Below are positions 8,339 through 14,422 of a DNA stretch of 23,154 nucleotides, one piece after another; position 1 is the stretch's first letter; the number at the start of each line of letters is the position of its first letter. Source of the DNA: DASXRC01 sp036506495. GTDB taxonomy: Bacteria > Actinomycetota > Actinomycetes > Mycobacteriales > Micromonosporaceae. The notes below the pieces were generated by a model. That model had not been told where the DNA came from. It did no database searches and worked only from the letters and a program-made list of their open reading frames with translations. The position numbers and the translations under genes were made by a program. The stretch covers positions 1-23,154 of the forward strand of contig DASXRQ010000111.1 in NCBI GenBank assembly GCA_036506495.1, in the 5' to 3' direction.

Positions 8339-8417
8339 GCGTAATCTCCCTCGGCGGGGTTGGCGTTCATGGTACCCATTGCGACAGGCCGGGCCGGCGC
8401 GGTGGCAGTGCCGGAGA

Positions 8418-8429
8418 TACCGTGGAGGC
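8418..8429 (+). promoter_or_regulatory. Possible leaderless -10 box of the DUF5319 gene
   Basis: TACCGT (8418-8423) is followed by 6 nt and then the GTG start. GGAGG within those 6 nt is too close to the GTG (1 nt) to be a normal Shine-Dalgarno. A leaderless mRNA explains this better. The remaining 91-bp divergent region (8339-8429) must also hold the guaB promoter, which I could not assign convincingly. Confidence 0.4.
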
Positions 8430-8834
8430 GTGCACGACGAGCCGATCGACCCCTTCTCGGGCGACCCCGTGGACCCGTCCGCGGACCTCGAGGGTGTGGA
8501 AGAGGACGAGACAGACCTCGATCCGCTGACCGATGCCGAGCGGCAGGACGTGATGGAGGATCTCGCAGACCTGGAGATCTACCAGGCGCTGCTGAGCCCG
8601 ATCGGCATCCGCGGCCTCGTCATTGAGTGCGACGACTGCCACGAGCCGCACTACTTCGACTGGGACCTGCTGCGCGGGAACCTGCGCCACCTGCTCACCT
8701 CGGGCCGCCCCCGCGTGCACGAGCCGGCGTACGACCCGGACCCGGACCACTACGTGACGTGGGAGTACGCCCGCGGGTACGCCGACGGGGTCCACGACGC
8801 GCTGACCGAGGCGACCGAGTCCGGCGACGACTGA
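8430..8834 (+). CDS. DUF5319 family protein
   Basis: A 134-residue acidic soluble protein of unknown function, conserved in actinobacteria next to guaB (the Rv3412 position in M. tuberculosis). The N-terminal half is very Asp/Glu-rich (DEPIDPF, EGVEEDETDLDPL). A conserved core follows: LADLEIYQALLSPIGIRGLV, then CDDCHEPHYFDWDLL, then NLRHLL and PAYDPDPDHYVTWEYARGYADG. The CxxCHxxH arrangement could bind a metal, which is an inference only. The GTG start gives the family's usual beginning (M/V-HDEPIDPF); no upstream in-frame start fits. No signal peptide or membrane segment is seen. It ends 7 nt from the stop of the convergent bldM-like gene. Confidence 0.9.
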   Translation: MHDEPIDPFSGDPVDPSADLEGVEEDETDLDPLTDAERQDVMEDLADLEIYQALLSPIGIRGLVIECDDCHEPHYFDWDLLRGNLRHLLTSGRPRVHEPAYDPDPDHYVTWEYARGYADGVHDALTEATESGDD

Positions 8835-8841
8835 TTGTTCG

Positions 8842-9666
8842 TCAGGTCACCAGACCGGCGCGGAAGCCGGCGGCGACGGCGTGCGCACGGTCCCGGGCGC
8901 CGAGCTTGCGGAACAACCGGCGGGCGTGTGTCTTGACGGTGTCCTCGGAGACGTAGAGCTCGCGTCCGATCTCAGCGTTGCTCTTGCCATCCGCCATCCG
9001 GTGCAGAACCTGCAATTCCCGCTCGGTTAGGGCTGTTCGGCGCCGCACCCGCGCGGCCGCGGGCGACGGCGCGACTGCGTGACCGCGATCGGCGTCGGCG
9101 GGCACCTCCGGCGGGCCGGCCTGGTCGCCCCGCTGGACGGGCACGACGGTGGTACCGGCGGCGAGGCCGACGCCACCGGCCGGGGCCGCACCCGCGGTAG
9201 CCGCACCTGCGGGGGCCGCGCCCGCCGGAGCCGCGCCCGCCGGAGCCGCGCCGGCCGCGATGCGCCGGCTCGGCGCGCCCGGGGCGGCCAGCTGGAGGCC
9301 CGTGATGTCGAGCAGCAGCAGGGCCTTGGCGACGCCGCTGACAAGGTCGTTGTCGGCGCCCCGGATGAGGCCCCGTGCTCCGGCGGCCACCGCGGCGGCC
9401 GCGTTCCGGTGGTCTTCGGCGCCGAACAGTACGATCACCGCCTCGGGCGCGCGGGCCAGGACCCGCCGGGTGAACCCGGCGCTGTCCGGCCGGGTCAGCG
9501 CCGTATCGACAAGCACCAGGTCGGCCGGGCGCTCCGCGAGCCGGGTCACGGCCTCGGCTTCGGACACCGCCGTGCGGACGCTTCCGGCAACCCCGAGCCG
9601 CGCCGCGCACGACGCGATGGTCTGCGCGGCGAGCAGCGTCCGCACGCACACGAGGACGGTAGGCAC
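8842..9666 (-). CDS. bldM: BldM-like orphan response regulator (LuxR-type HTH)
   Basis: This 274-residue regulator ends in a NarL/LuxR HTH: LTERELQVLHRMADGKSNAEIGRELYVSEDTVKTHARRLFRKLGARDRAHAV (about 213-264). That is near-identical in pattern to Streptomyces BldM, which controls development and in Streptomyces also neighbours whiD. The N-terminal receiver-like domain (1-120) keeps Asp54 (LVLVD). The acidic pair expected at the end of beta-1 is VR (VLVCVR) and the Lys position is Arg (GLIRGAD), so the phosphorylation pocket is degraded. Residues 137-165 are APAGA repeats, and the linker to the HTH is about 90 residues, much longer than in BldM. GTG 9666 was chosen over ATG 9732 because AGGAGG lies 6 nt before it and the family begins at this point. 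Confidence 0.85.
   Translation of the reverse strand: MPTVLVCVRTLLAAQTIASCAARLGVAGSVRTAVSEAEAVTRLAERPADLVLVDTALTRPDSAGFTRRVLARAPEAVIVLFGAEDHRNAAAAVAAGARGLIRGADNDLVSGVAKALLLLDITGLQLAAPGAPSRRIAAGAAPAGAAPAGAAPAGAATAGAAPAGGVGLAAGTTVVPVQRGDQAGPPEVPADADRGHAVAPSPAAARVRRRTALTERELQVLHRMADGKSNAEIGRELYVSEDTVKTHARRLFRKLGARDRAHAVAAGFRAGLVT
9175..9257. repeat. 15-bp tandem repeats encoding the APAGA linker
   Basis: Within the bldM-like gene, several copies of a 15-bp unit (GCCGCGCCCGCCGGA and variants) encode successive AAPAG pentads at about residues 138-165. The copies nearest the receiver are nearly identical in DNA, so copy number may vary by slippage in steps of 5 residues without changing frame. Confidence 0.75.
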
Positions 9667-9699
9667 TGGTCTCCTCCTCTTCTGAAGAGGAGGAGACCA
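9667..9699 (-). promoter_or_regulatory. 33-bp palindrome containing the bldM-like Shine-Dalgarno
   Basis: The arms 9667-9682 and 9684-9699 are perfectly complementary over 16 bp around a single central base. In the mRNA, the 3' arm contains AGGAGG and ends immediately before the GTG start; the 5' arm contains the anti-SD-like CUCCUCC. If transcription begins upstream, the ribosome site would be locked in a stem of about 15 bp with a 3-nt loop. Alternatively it is a DNA operator for a dimeric regulator. The 9700-9865 region upstream also must hold the whiB promoter; no clear boxes were assigned there. Confidence 0.7.
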
Positions 9700-9865
9700 C
9701 GAAATCCCCCGATGCTTGCGCTGTTTCGGCATGAAAGAGCGGGAAACTTCTGGACAGTTCGCCCCCAGGGTTCACCGGTGCGCGCATAAGGGCGACGGTG
9801 GTGTGAGGTGGCCGACCCGCGGGTACAGGAGGACAGCCGTCGAACGGGTCGAGTTGGAGGGTGCG

Positions 9866-10264
9866 ATGTCCAACGTACGCAGGCTGCCCGGGCCGATCGC
9901 GGACATTTGGGATTGGCAACGGCTGGGCGCCTGTCGCGGTCGGGACAGCTCCCAGTTCTTCCACCCCGACGGGGAGCGCGGCTCCTCCCGCAGCCGGCGG
10001 GAGGCCAACGCCAAGGCAGTATGCGCCCGATGCCCGGTGCGTGCGCAGTGCGCCGCACACGCACTGACCGTTCGTGAGCCGTACGGCGTCTGGGGCGGAT
10101 TCACCGAGGGTGAACGCCTGCGGCTGCTGGCGACCGGGTGGGAGGACCTCGCTGACCGGCGGCGCACCCGGGTCGACATCGCACGCCTCGAGGCCCGGCT
10201 CGGTCGCGGCCACAAGTCGGCCGTTCCGGCGCAGCGACGCGTCCTCGCCGCCGCGCAGCGCTAG
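9866..10264 (+). CDS. WhiB-family iron-sulfur transcription factor, WhiD-like
   Basis: A 132-residue WhiB protein. The four cluster-binding cysteines are present: Cys23 (GACRG), Cys53 and Cys56 (CARC), and Cys62 (AQC). The GVWGG turn (74-78) and a basic C-terminal part (RRRTR, RRV) follow. WhiB proteins carry a [4Fe-4S] cluster, sense redox or nitric oxide and act with the primary sigma factor. The place beside bldM and groEL1 matches Streptomyces whiD and M. tuberculosis whiB3, so it is likely a developmental or redox regulator. ATG 9866 follows GGAGG by 5 nt; the longer upstream in-frame ATG at 9716 has no family support. Its TAG stop shares the tetranucleotide CTAG with the stop of the convergent oxidoreductase gene. 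Confidence 0.93.
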   Translation: MSNVRRLPGPIADIWDWQRLGACRGRDSSQFFHPDGERGSSRSRREANAKAVCARCPVRAQCAAHALTVREPYGVWGGFTEGERLRLLATGWEDLADRRRTRVDIARLEARLGRGHKSAVPAQRRVLAAAQR

Positions 10265-11793
10265 CGAGCCTCGACCGTCACCTTGACCATGTGCCATCCG
10301 GTCGCGCCGTCGGGCGCCGGTGGTTCTTGGTCCTCCGTCTGGGTCTGGCCGGTCCGGTCGGTCGCACGCACCGTCAGCCTGTGCTCGCCCGGCGTTGCCT
10401 GCCAGCGCCAATACCACTGCCGCCAGGTGTCGATCGAGACCGTTCCGGCGAGGGTGGCCTCCATCCACGGCCCGTCGTCAACCCGCACCTCGACCTTGGA
10501 GACGCCGCGGTGTTGCGCCCACGCCACGCCCGCGACCGTAACCCCGCCCGCCGATACCCGTCCGCCGTGTGGGACGTCGATCCGTGACTGGGTCTTGATG
10601 GGCGCCTGCTGAGCCCAGCCTCGCGGCACCCAGTACGCGTCGAAGGCGTCGAAGCTGGACAGCTCCAGCTCGACGACCCACTTGCAGGCCGACACGTAGC
10701 CGTACAGACCCGGCACCACCATCCGGACCGGGAAGCCGTGTTCGACCGGCAGCGGCCGGCCGTTCATGCCGACCGCCAGCATCGCGTCGCGGCCGTCGCG
10801 GAGCACCGCCGTCGGCGTACCGCAGGTCCACCCGTCGGCCGACCGGCCGACGACCTGGTCGGCGCCGTCGAGCGGTGCGGCCTCGTCGAGAACGTCCTTC
10901 AGCGGTACGCCGAGCCAGCGCGCGTTGCCGATGAGGTCGCCGCCGACCTCGTTCGAGACGCACGCGAGCGTCACGTACCGCTCGACCATCGGACGCCGCA
11001 ACAGTTCGTCAAACGTCATCGTGAACGGGTGGCGGACCCGCCCATGCACCCGGAGGCGCCAGGTCCGGGGGTCGACCTGCGGCACGACCAGCGCCGTGTC
11101 GATGCGGTAGAACTGGCGGTTTCCGGTCACGTACCGGCTGAGGCCGTTCACGGGTGGATCCGCATCCGCCGGCGCGGCCGGGGCGGCGGATGCCGCGGCG
11201 GGAAGCGACACCGCGCTGCGGGCGGCGGAAACGTCCCGGCGGGTCGACAGCAGCCGCCCACCGAATCCGGCGACGACCGCGCCGCCCAGCGCGTACGCCA
11301 CGCCTCGAAGGATGCGCCGCCGATCCGGTTCGGCCCGCTCGGCGCCGCGCTCCGAGCCGGCGGCACGCGCGGGGCGCTCGGCGACCAGCCGCCACAGCAC
11401 GCCGGCCGCGGCGGCCGAACCGACGAGCGACGGCAGGGCGGCAGCCGGCCCGGCGCCGGGCCGGGTGATCGCCGAGGCGATCCCGACGATGCCGAAGAGC
11501 GCTATGCCGGCGACGCCGTACCACACGGAGCGCAGCGCGAGCACCCCGAGCAGCGCCGCGAACGCCGCGAGCAGCACCAGCGTGCCGGTGAGCAGCGCCG
11601 TCTTGTCGTGCACGCCGAACAGGTCGATCGCCAGCTGCTTGAGCGGCTCGGGGACGTGGTCGATGATGACCCCGCCGACCGCGACCAGCGGCGACGACCG
11701 GGGACCGCTGAAGACCGCGACCAGCTCCGCCACGCCGAGCGCAACGGCCGCCGCCGCGATCCCGGCGAGCGCTCCCGCAACGCGTACCCGCAT
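10261..11793 (-). CDS. Membrane-anchored molybdopterin-dependent (sulfite oxidase-fold) oxidoreductase
   Basis: A 510-residue protein with an N-terminal membrane part and a C-terminal sulfite-oxidase-type catalytic part. Hydrophobic segments lie at about 4-28, 66-88, 91-109 and 117-138. A fifth (about 161-182) follows DRRR, resembling a Tat-like anchor. The molybdopterin domain (about 220-410) carries the candidate Mo-ligand Cys278 in TLACVSNEVGG, then RWLGVPLKDVL, then FPVRMVVPGLYGYVSACKWV. A C-terminal Ig-like dimerisation domain (about 415-510) includes VEVRVDDGPW and a W-R-W-x-x-x-P-G-x-H pattern. The catalytic part is probably outside the membrane. The physiological substrate and electron acceptor are unknown. 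Nothing in the sequence ties it to its neighbours. Confidence 0.88.
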   Translation of the reverse strand: MRVRVAGALAGIAAAAVALGVAELVAVFSGPRSSPLVAVGGVIIDHVPEPLKQLAIDLFGVHDKTALLTGTLVLLAAFAALLGVLALRSVWYGVAGIALFGIVGIASAITRPGAGPAAALPSLVGSAAAAGVLWRLVAERPARAAGSERGAERAEPDRRRILRGVAYALGGAVVAGFGGRLLSTRRDVSAARSAVSLPAAASAAPAAPADADPPVNGLSRYVTGNRQFYRIDTALVVPQVDPRTWRLRVHGRVRHPFTMTFDELLRRPMVERYVTLACVSNEVGGDLIGNARWLGVPLKDVLDEAAPLDGADQVVGRSADGWTCGTPTAVLRDGRDAMLAVGMNGRPLPVEHGFPVRMVVPGLYGYVSACKWVVELELSSFDAFDAYWVPRGWAQQAPIKTQSRIDVPHGGRVSAGGVTVAGVAWAQHRGVSKVEVRVDDGPWMEATLAGTVSIDTWRQWYWRWQATPGEHRLTVRATDRTGQTQTEDQEPPAPDGATGWHMVKVTVEAR

Positions 11794-11829
11794 GAGCCAA
11801 GTCTCGGCGACAGACTTGATCCCAACAAC

Positions 11830-11880
11830 CTCGCACGAAGTGGGGTGTCAACGGCCAGTTGATCGCCCACTCCGTGCGAG
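11830..11880 (-). terminator. Inverted repeat E3, candidate groEL1 terminator
   Basis: The arms are 11830-11844 (CTCGCACGAAGTGGG) and 11866-11880 (CCCACTCCGTGCGAG), pairing at 14 of 15 positions. Inside the 21-nt spacer a second stem TCAAC/GTTGA (11848-11852, 11858-11862) lengthens the hairpin. It starts 23 nt after the groEL1 stop. There is no T-run. Design, but not arm sequence, matches E1 and E2. It also sits upstream of the oxidoreductase gene start at 11793. Confidence 0.55.
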
Positions 11881-11902
11881 CTTGCGTCGGTCTTGGCGCG
11901 GG

Positions 11903-13546
11903 TTAGAAGCCCGGGCCGTGTTGGTGGCCGTGACCGTGACCGTGACCGTGGCCGTTCCCGGCCGGCTCCGGCTTGGCCGGCTTCTCGACGATCAGGCTCT
12001 CGGTTGTCAGGAGCAGACCGGCGATCGAAGCGGCGTTGATGACGGCGTTGCGGGTGACCTTGACGGGGTCAACGATCCCCCTGGCGGCCAGGTCGACGTA
12101 CTCCCCGGTCGCCGCGTCGAAGCCCTCGCCCCAACTGCCGCCCGCGACCCTCTGAGCGACCACCCGGCCGTCCTCGCCGGCGTTCTCCGCGATCCAGCGC
12201 AGCGGCTCGGCCAGCGCCTTGCGCACGATGGAAACCCCGGTCGCCTCGTCGCCGGTCAGGCCGAGGTCGCCGTCCAGCGCCGGGACGACATGCAGGAGCG
12301 CCGTCCCACCGCCGGGCACGATGCCCTCCTCGACGGCGGCCTTGGTCGCGGCGATCGCGTCCTCGATGCGGTGCTTGCGCTCCTTCATCTCGACCTCGGT
12401 GGCCGCGCCGACCTTGATGACCGCCACTCCGCCGGACAGCTTCGCGAGCCGTTCGGCCAGCTTCTCGCGATCCCAGTCGGAGTCGGTGACCTCCATCTCC
12501 TTGCGGATCTGGGCGATCCGGTCCTGGACCTCGGCGTCCTTGCCGCCGCCTTCGACGATCGTCGTGGTGTCCTTGGTGACGACCACCCGCCGAGCGTGGC
12601 CGAGGACCTCGAGCCCGACCAGGTCGAGCTTGTGGCCCAGGTCCGGCGAGACAAGCTCGCCACCGGTGAGGATCGCCATGTCCTGCAGCATGGCCTTGCG
12701 GCGGTCGCCGAAGCCAGGCGCCTTGACGGCGCACACCTTGAGGGTTTTGCGGATCGCGTTCACGACGAGCGTCGAGAGCGCCTGGCCCTCCACGTCCTCG
12801 GCAACGATCAGCAGCGGCTTGCCGGTCTGCAGCACCTTCTCCAGGAGCGGCACCAACTCCTCGATGGAGGAGATCTTCTGCGTGGTGATGAGGACGTACG
12901 CGTCCTCCAGCACCGACTCGCCGGTCTCCGGGTCGGTGACGAAGTACGGGGAGATAAAGCCCTTGTCGAACTGCAGCCCCTCGGTGACCTCGAGCTCGGT
13001 CGCAAGCGTCGAGCCCTCTTCGACGGTGATGACGCCGTCGCGGCCGACCTTCTCCATCGCCTCACTGATCAGCCGGCCGATCGTGGCGTCCTGCGCGGAC
13101 ACCGTGGCGACGTGTGCGACGTCGGCCTCGGTCGCCACCGGGGCGGCCCGGTCGAGCAACGCCGAGGAGATGACCTCGACCGCGGCGTCCATGCCCCGCT
13201 TGAGGGCGGTCGGGTTCGCGCCCGCCGTGACGTTGCGCAGGCCCTCGTGGACCATCGCCTGGGCCAGGACGGTCGCGGTCGTGGTTCCGTCGCCGGCGAC
13301 GTCGTTGGTCTTGGTCGCCACCTCCTTGACCAGCTGCGCGCCGAGGTTCTCGTACGGGTTGGCGAGCTCGATCTCCTTGGCGATCGTCACGCCGTCGTTG
13401 GTGATCGTCGGAAGGCCGAACTTGTTGTCCAGGACGACGTTCCGCCCGCGGGGGCCGATGGTGACCTTGACCGTGTCCGCGAGGGCGTTGACGCCGTCTT
13501 CCAGCAGGTGTCGGGCGTCGTCCGAGAAGGTAAGGATCTTCGCCAA
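11903..13546 (-). CDS. groEL1: Chaperonin GroEL1 (Hsp60) with His-rich tail
   Basis: This 547-residue 60-kDa chaperonin contains family blocks such as TVKVTIGPRGRNVVLD, TNDGVTIAKEIEL and VAGDGTTTATVLAQ. The C-terminal end is not the GGM tail of the folding chaperonin but GNGHGHGHGHGHQHGPGF. A His-rich tail marks the GroEL1 paralogue of actinobacteria, encoded with groES; a GroEL2 is expected elsewhere in the genome. In mycobacteria GroEL1 has specialised roles and the tail can bind metal. TTG 13546 is preferred: AAGGGA stands 6 nt before it and the product begins L/M-AKILTFSDDAR. An upstream in-frame ATG at 13561 would add only MKGHT. It is downstream of groES in the same operon. Confidence 0.95.
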   Translation of the reverse strand: MAKILTFSDDARHLLEDGVNALADTVKVTIGPRGRNVVLDNKFGLPTITNDGVTIAKEIELANPYENLGAQLVKEVATKTNDVAGDGTTTATVLAQAMVHEGLRNVTAGANPTALKRGMDAAVEVISSALLDRAAPVATEADVAHVATVSAQDATIGRLISEAMEKVGRDGVITVEEGSTLATELEVTEGLQFDKGFISPYFVTDPETGESVLEDAYVLITTQKISSIEELVPLLEKVLQTGKPLLIVAEDVEGQALSTLVVNAIRKTLKVCAVKAPGFGDRRKAMLQDMAILTGGELVSPDLGHKLDLVGLEVLGHARRVVVTKDTTTIVEGGGKDAEVQDRIAQIRKEMEVTDSDWDREKLAERLAKLSGGVAVIKVGAATEVEMKERKHRIEDAIAATKAAVEEGIVPGGGTALLHVVPALDGDLGLTGDEATGVSIVRKALAEPLRWIAENAGEDGRVVAQRVAGGSWGEGFDAATGEYVDLAARGIVDPVKVTRNAVINAASIAGLLLTTESLIVEKPAKPEPAGNGHGHGHGHGHQHGPGF

Positions 13547-13565
13547 TGTATGTCCCTTCACGCGG

Positions 13566-13601
13566 CACTGCCCCAGCCCGGCGAGCCGGTCCGGGGCAGT
13601 G
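13566..13601 (-). promoter_or_regulatory. Hairpin between groES and groEL1
   Basis: A perfect 9-bp inverted repeat, CACTGCCCC (13566-13574) and GGGGCAGTG (13593-13601), encloses a further CCGG/CCGG pairing. It lies in the 82-nt gap between the groES stop and the groEL1 start. It could be a partial terminator, a processing site, or a stability element setting the groES:groEL1 ratio. Confidence 0.5.
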
Positions 13602-13628
13602 TCAGTTGAGCGTCACCTTGTCAGCTGG

Positions 13629-13943
13629 TCATTTCTCGATGACCGCGAGGACGTCGCGGGCCGAGAGCACCAGGTACTCCTCGCCACCCCACTTGACCTC
13701 GGTGCCGCCGTACTTGGAGTAGAGAACGGTGTCGCCGACCTTCACGTCGATCGGGATCCGGTTGCCGTTGTCGTCAACGCGGCCCGGCCCGACAGCGAGG
13801 ACGGTGCCCTCCTGCGGCTTCTCCTTGGCGGTGTCGGGAATCACGATGCCCGACGCCGTGGTCGTCTCAGCCTCGTTTGCCTGGACCAGGATCCGGTCCT
13901 CGAGCGGCTTGATCGCAACCTTCGTCGCGGTAGTCACGGGCAT
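13629..13943 (-). CDS. groES: Co-chaperonin GroES
   Basis: GroES caps the GroEL ring during ATP-driven protein folding in the cytosol. The 104-residue product has the family signature: VAIKPLEDRILVQ (9-21), the mobile loop ETTTASGIVIPDTAKEKPQEGTVLAVGPG, then VKVGDTVLYSKYGGTEV and a YLVLSARDVLAVI end. ATG 13943 follows AGGAGG by only about 2 nt; the GTG two codons later (13937) has 8-nt spacing and may be the real start. It is the first gene of the groES-groEL1 operon, whose promoter lies between two CIRCE elements at 14025-14098, so heat-shock control by HrcA is expected. Confidence 0.96.
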   Translation of the reverse strand: MPVTTATKVAIKPLEDRILVQANEAETTTASGIVIPDTAKEKPQEGTVLAVGPGRVDDNGNRIPIDVKVGDTVLYSKYGGTEVKWGGEEYLVLSARDVLAVIEK

Positions 13944-14024
13944 ACCCTCCTGGGGTATCTGGTTTGCGGTCCTTCATTGCCCGTCGGCTCCGTCGTCGCG
14001 GGTGCCGGCGCCGCCGGGCAGTCC

Positions 14025-14051
14025 TTAGCACCCTCACGTCGAGAGTGCTAA
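14025..14051. promoter_or_regulatory. CIRCE operator 1 (HrcA site)
   Basis: TTAGCACCC-N9-GAGTGCTAA matches the CIRCE consensus TTAGCACTC-N9-GAGTGCTAA with one mismatch. It covers the expected transcription start of groES (about 14052 on the minus strand), a normal place for HrcA repression. Confidence 0.93.
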
Positions 14052-14058
14052 TCCGCAG

Positions 14059-14086
14059 ATTATGCCGGCGGCTAGCACTCCGTCAA
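14059..14086 (-). promoter_or_regulatory. groES promoter
   Basis: On the minus strand TTGACG (14086-14081) is followed by 16 nt and CATAAT (14064-14059); TAATCT with 18-nt spacing is the alternative -10. This is a good primary-sigma promoter for a high-GC genome. The -35 lies in the spacer of CIRCE 2, and the predicted start lies at CIRCE 1. Confidence 0.75.
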
Positions 14087-14098
14087 GGAGAGTGCCAA
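14072..14098. promoter_or_regulatory. CIRCE operator 2 (HrcA site)
   Basis: CTAGCACTC-N9-GAGTGCCAA has two mismatches to the CIRCE consensus. It is centred 47 bp from CIRCE 1 and overlaps the -35 hexamer of the groES promoter. The rest of 14099-14224 must hold the promoter of the divergent DUF1918 gene; no convincing boxes were seen there. Confidence 0.85.
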
Positions 14099-14224
14099 CC
14101 ACGTCGCGACGTACACCCGGCCGTGTGATCTCGCGACGGCACGAAGAACTTGATGCGCTCGGCGCCAAATTGCGGCATCGTTCGGTAGAGGCATCCGCAC
14201 GAACACACGCGGAGGGGATGGGCG

Positions 14225-14422
14225 ATGCAGGCGACAATCGGTGACCGGCTGCATGTGCACAGCAATACTGTCGGGGCCAAGGACCGGGTTGGGGAGATCG
14301 TGGAGGTTCGCGGGAGCAACGGCGGCCCGCCGTACCTCGTGCGGTACCCCGACGGACACGAGAGCCTCGTATACCCCGGCCCCGACTGTGTGGTGGAGCC
14401 CGCCAAGGGCGGGTCGGACTGA
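14225..14422 (+). CDS. DUF1918 domain-containing small protein
   Basis: A 65-residue soluble protein that is essentially one DUF1918 domain. It runs GDRLHVHSNTVGAKDRVGEIVEVRGSNGGPPYLVRYPDGHESLVYPGPDC, an SH3-like small beta-barrel pattern seen in many actinobacterial stand-alone proteins. The function is unknown. ATG 14225 follows GGAGG (14211-14215) by 9 nt. It is divergent from groES. Its stop overlaps the apparent CTG start of the methyltransferase gene as CTGA, so the two are probably translated from one mRNA. Confidence 0.9.
   Translation: MQATIGDRLHVHSNTVGAKDRVGEIVEVRGSNGGPPYLVRYPDGHESLVYPGPDCVVEPAKGGSD

Noticed and set aside
9184..9258. Repeated GC-rich units considered as a CRISPR-like array
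   Set aside because: The units are contiguous 15-bp tandem repeats in a coding frame with no spacers.
9667..9732. Longer start (ATG 9732) for the bldM-like gene
   Set aside because: It would translate through the palindrome and the Shine-Dalgarno; GTG 9666 has ideal spacing and matches the family N-terminus.
9773..9780. CACCGGTG dyad between the bldM-like and whiB genes as an operator
   Set aside because: Only 8 bp, expected often by chance in high-GC DNA; no supporting second copy.
11312..14051. Very long plus-strand open frames (765 and 610 codons) over groEL1 and groES
   Set aside because: They lie antisense to certain chaperonin genes and run through the promoter and CIRCE sites; they have no domain and follow from codon bias.
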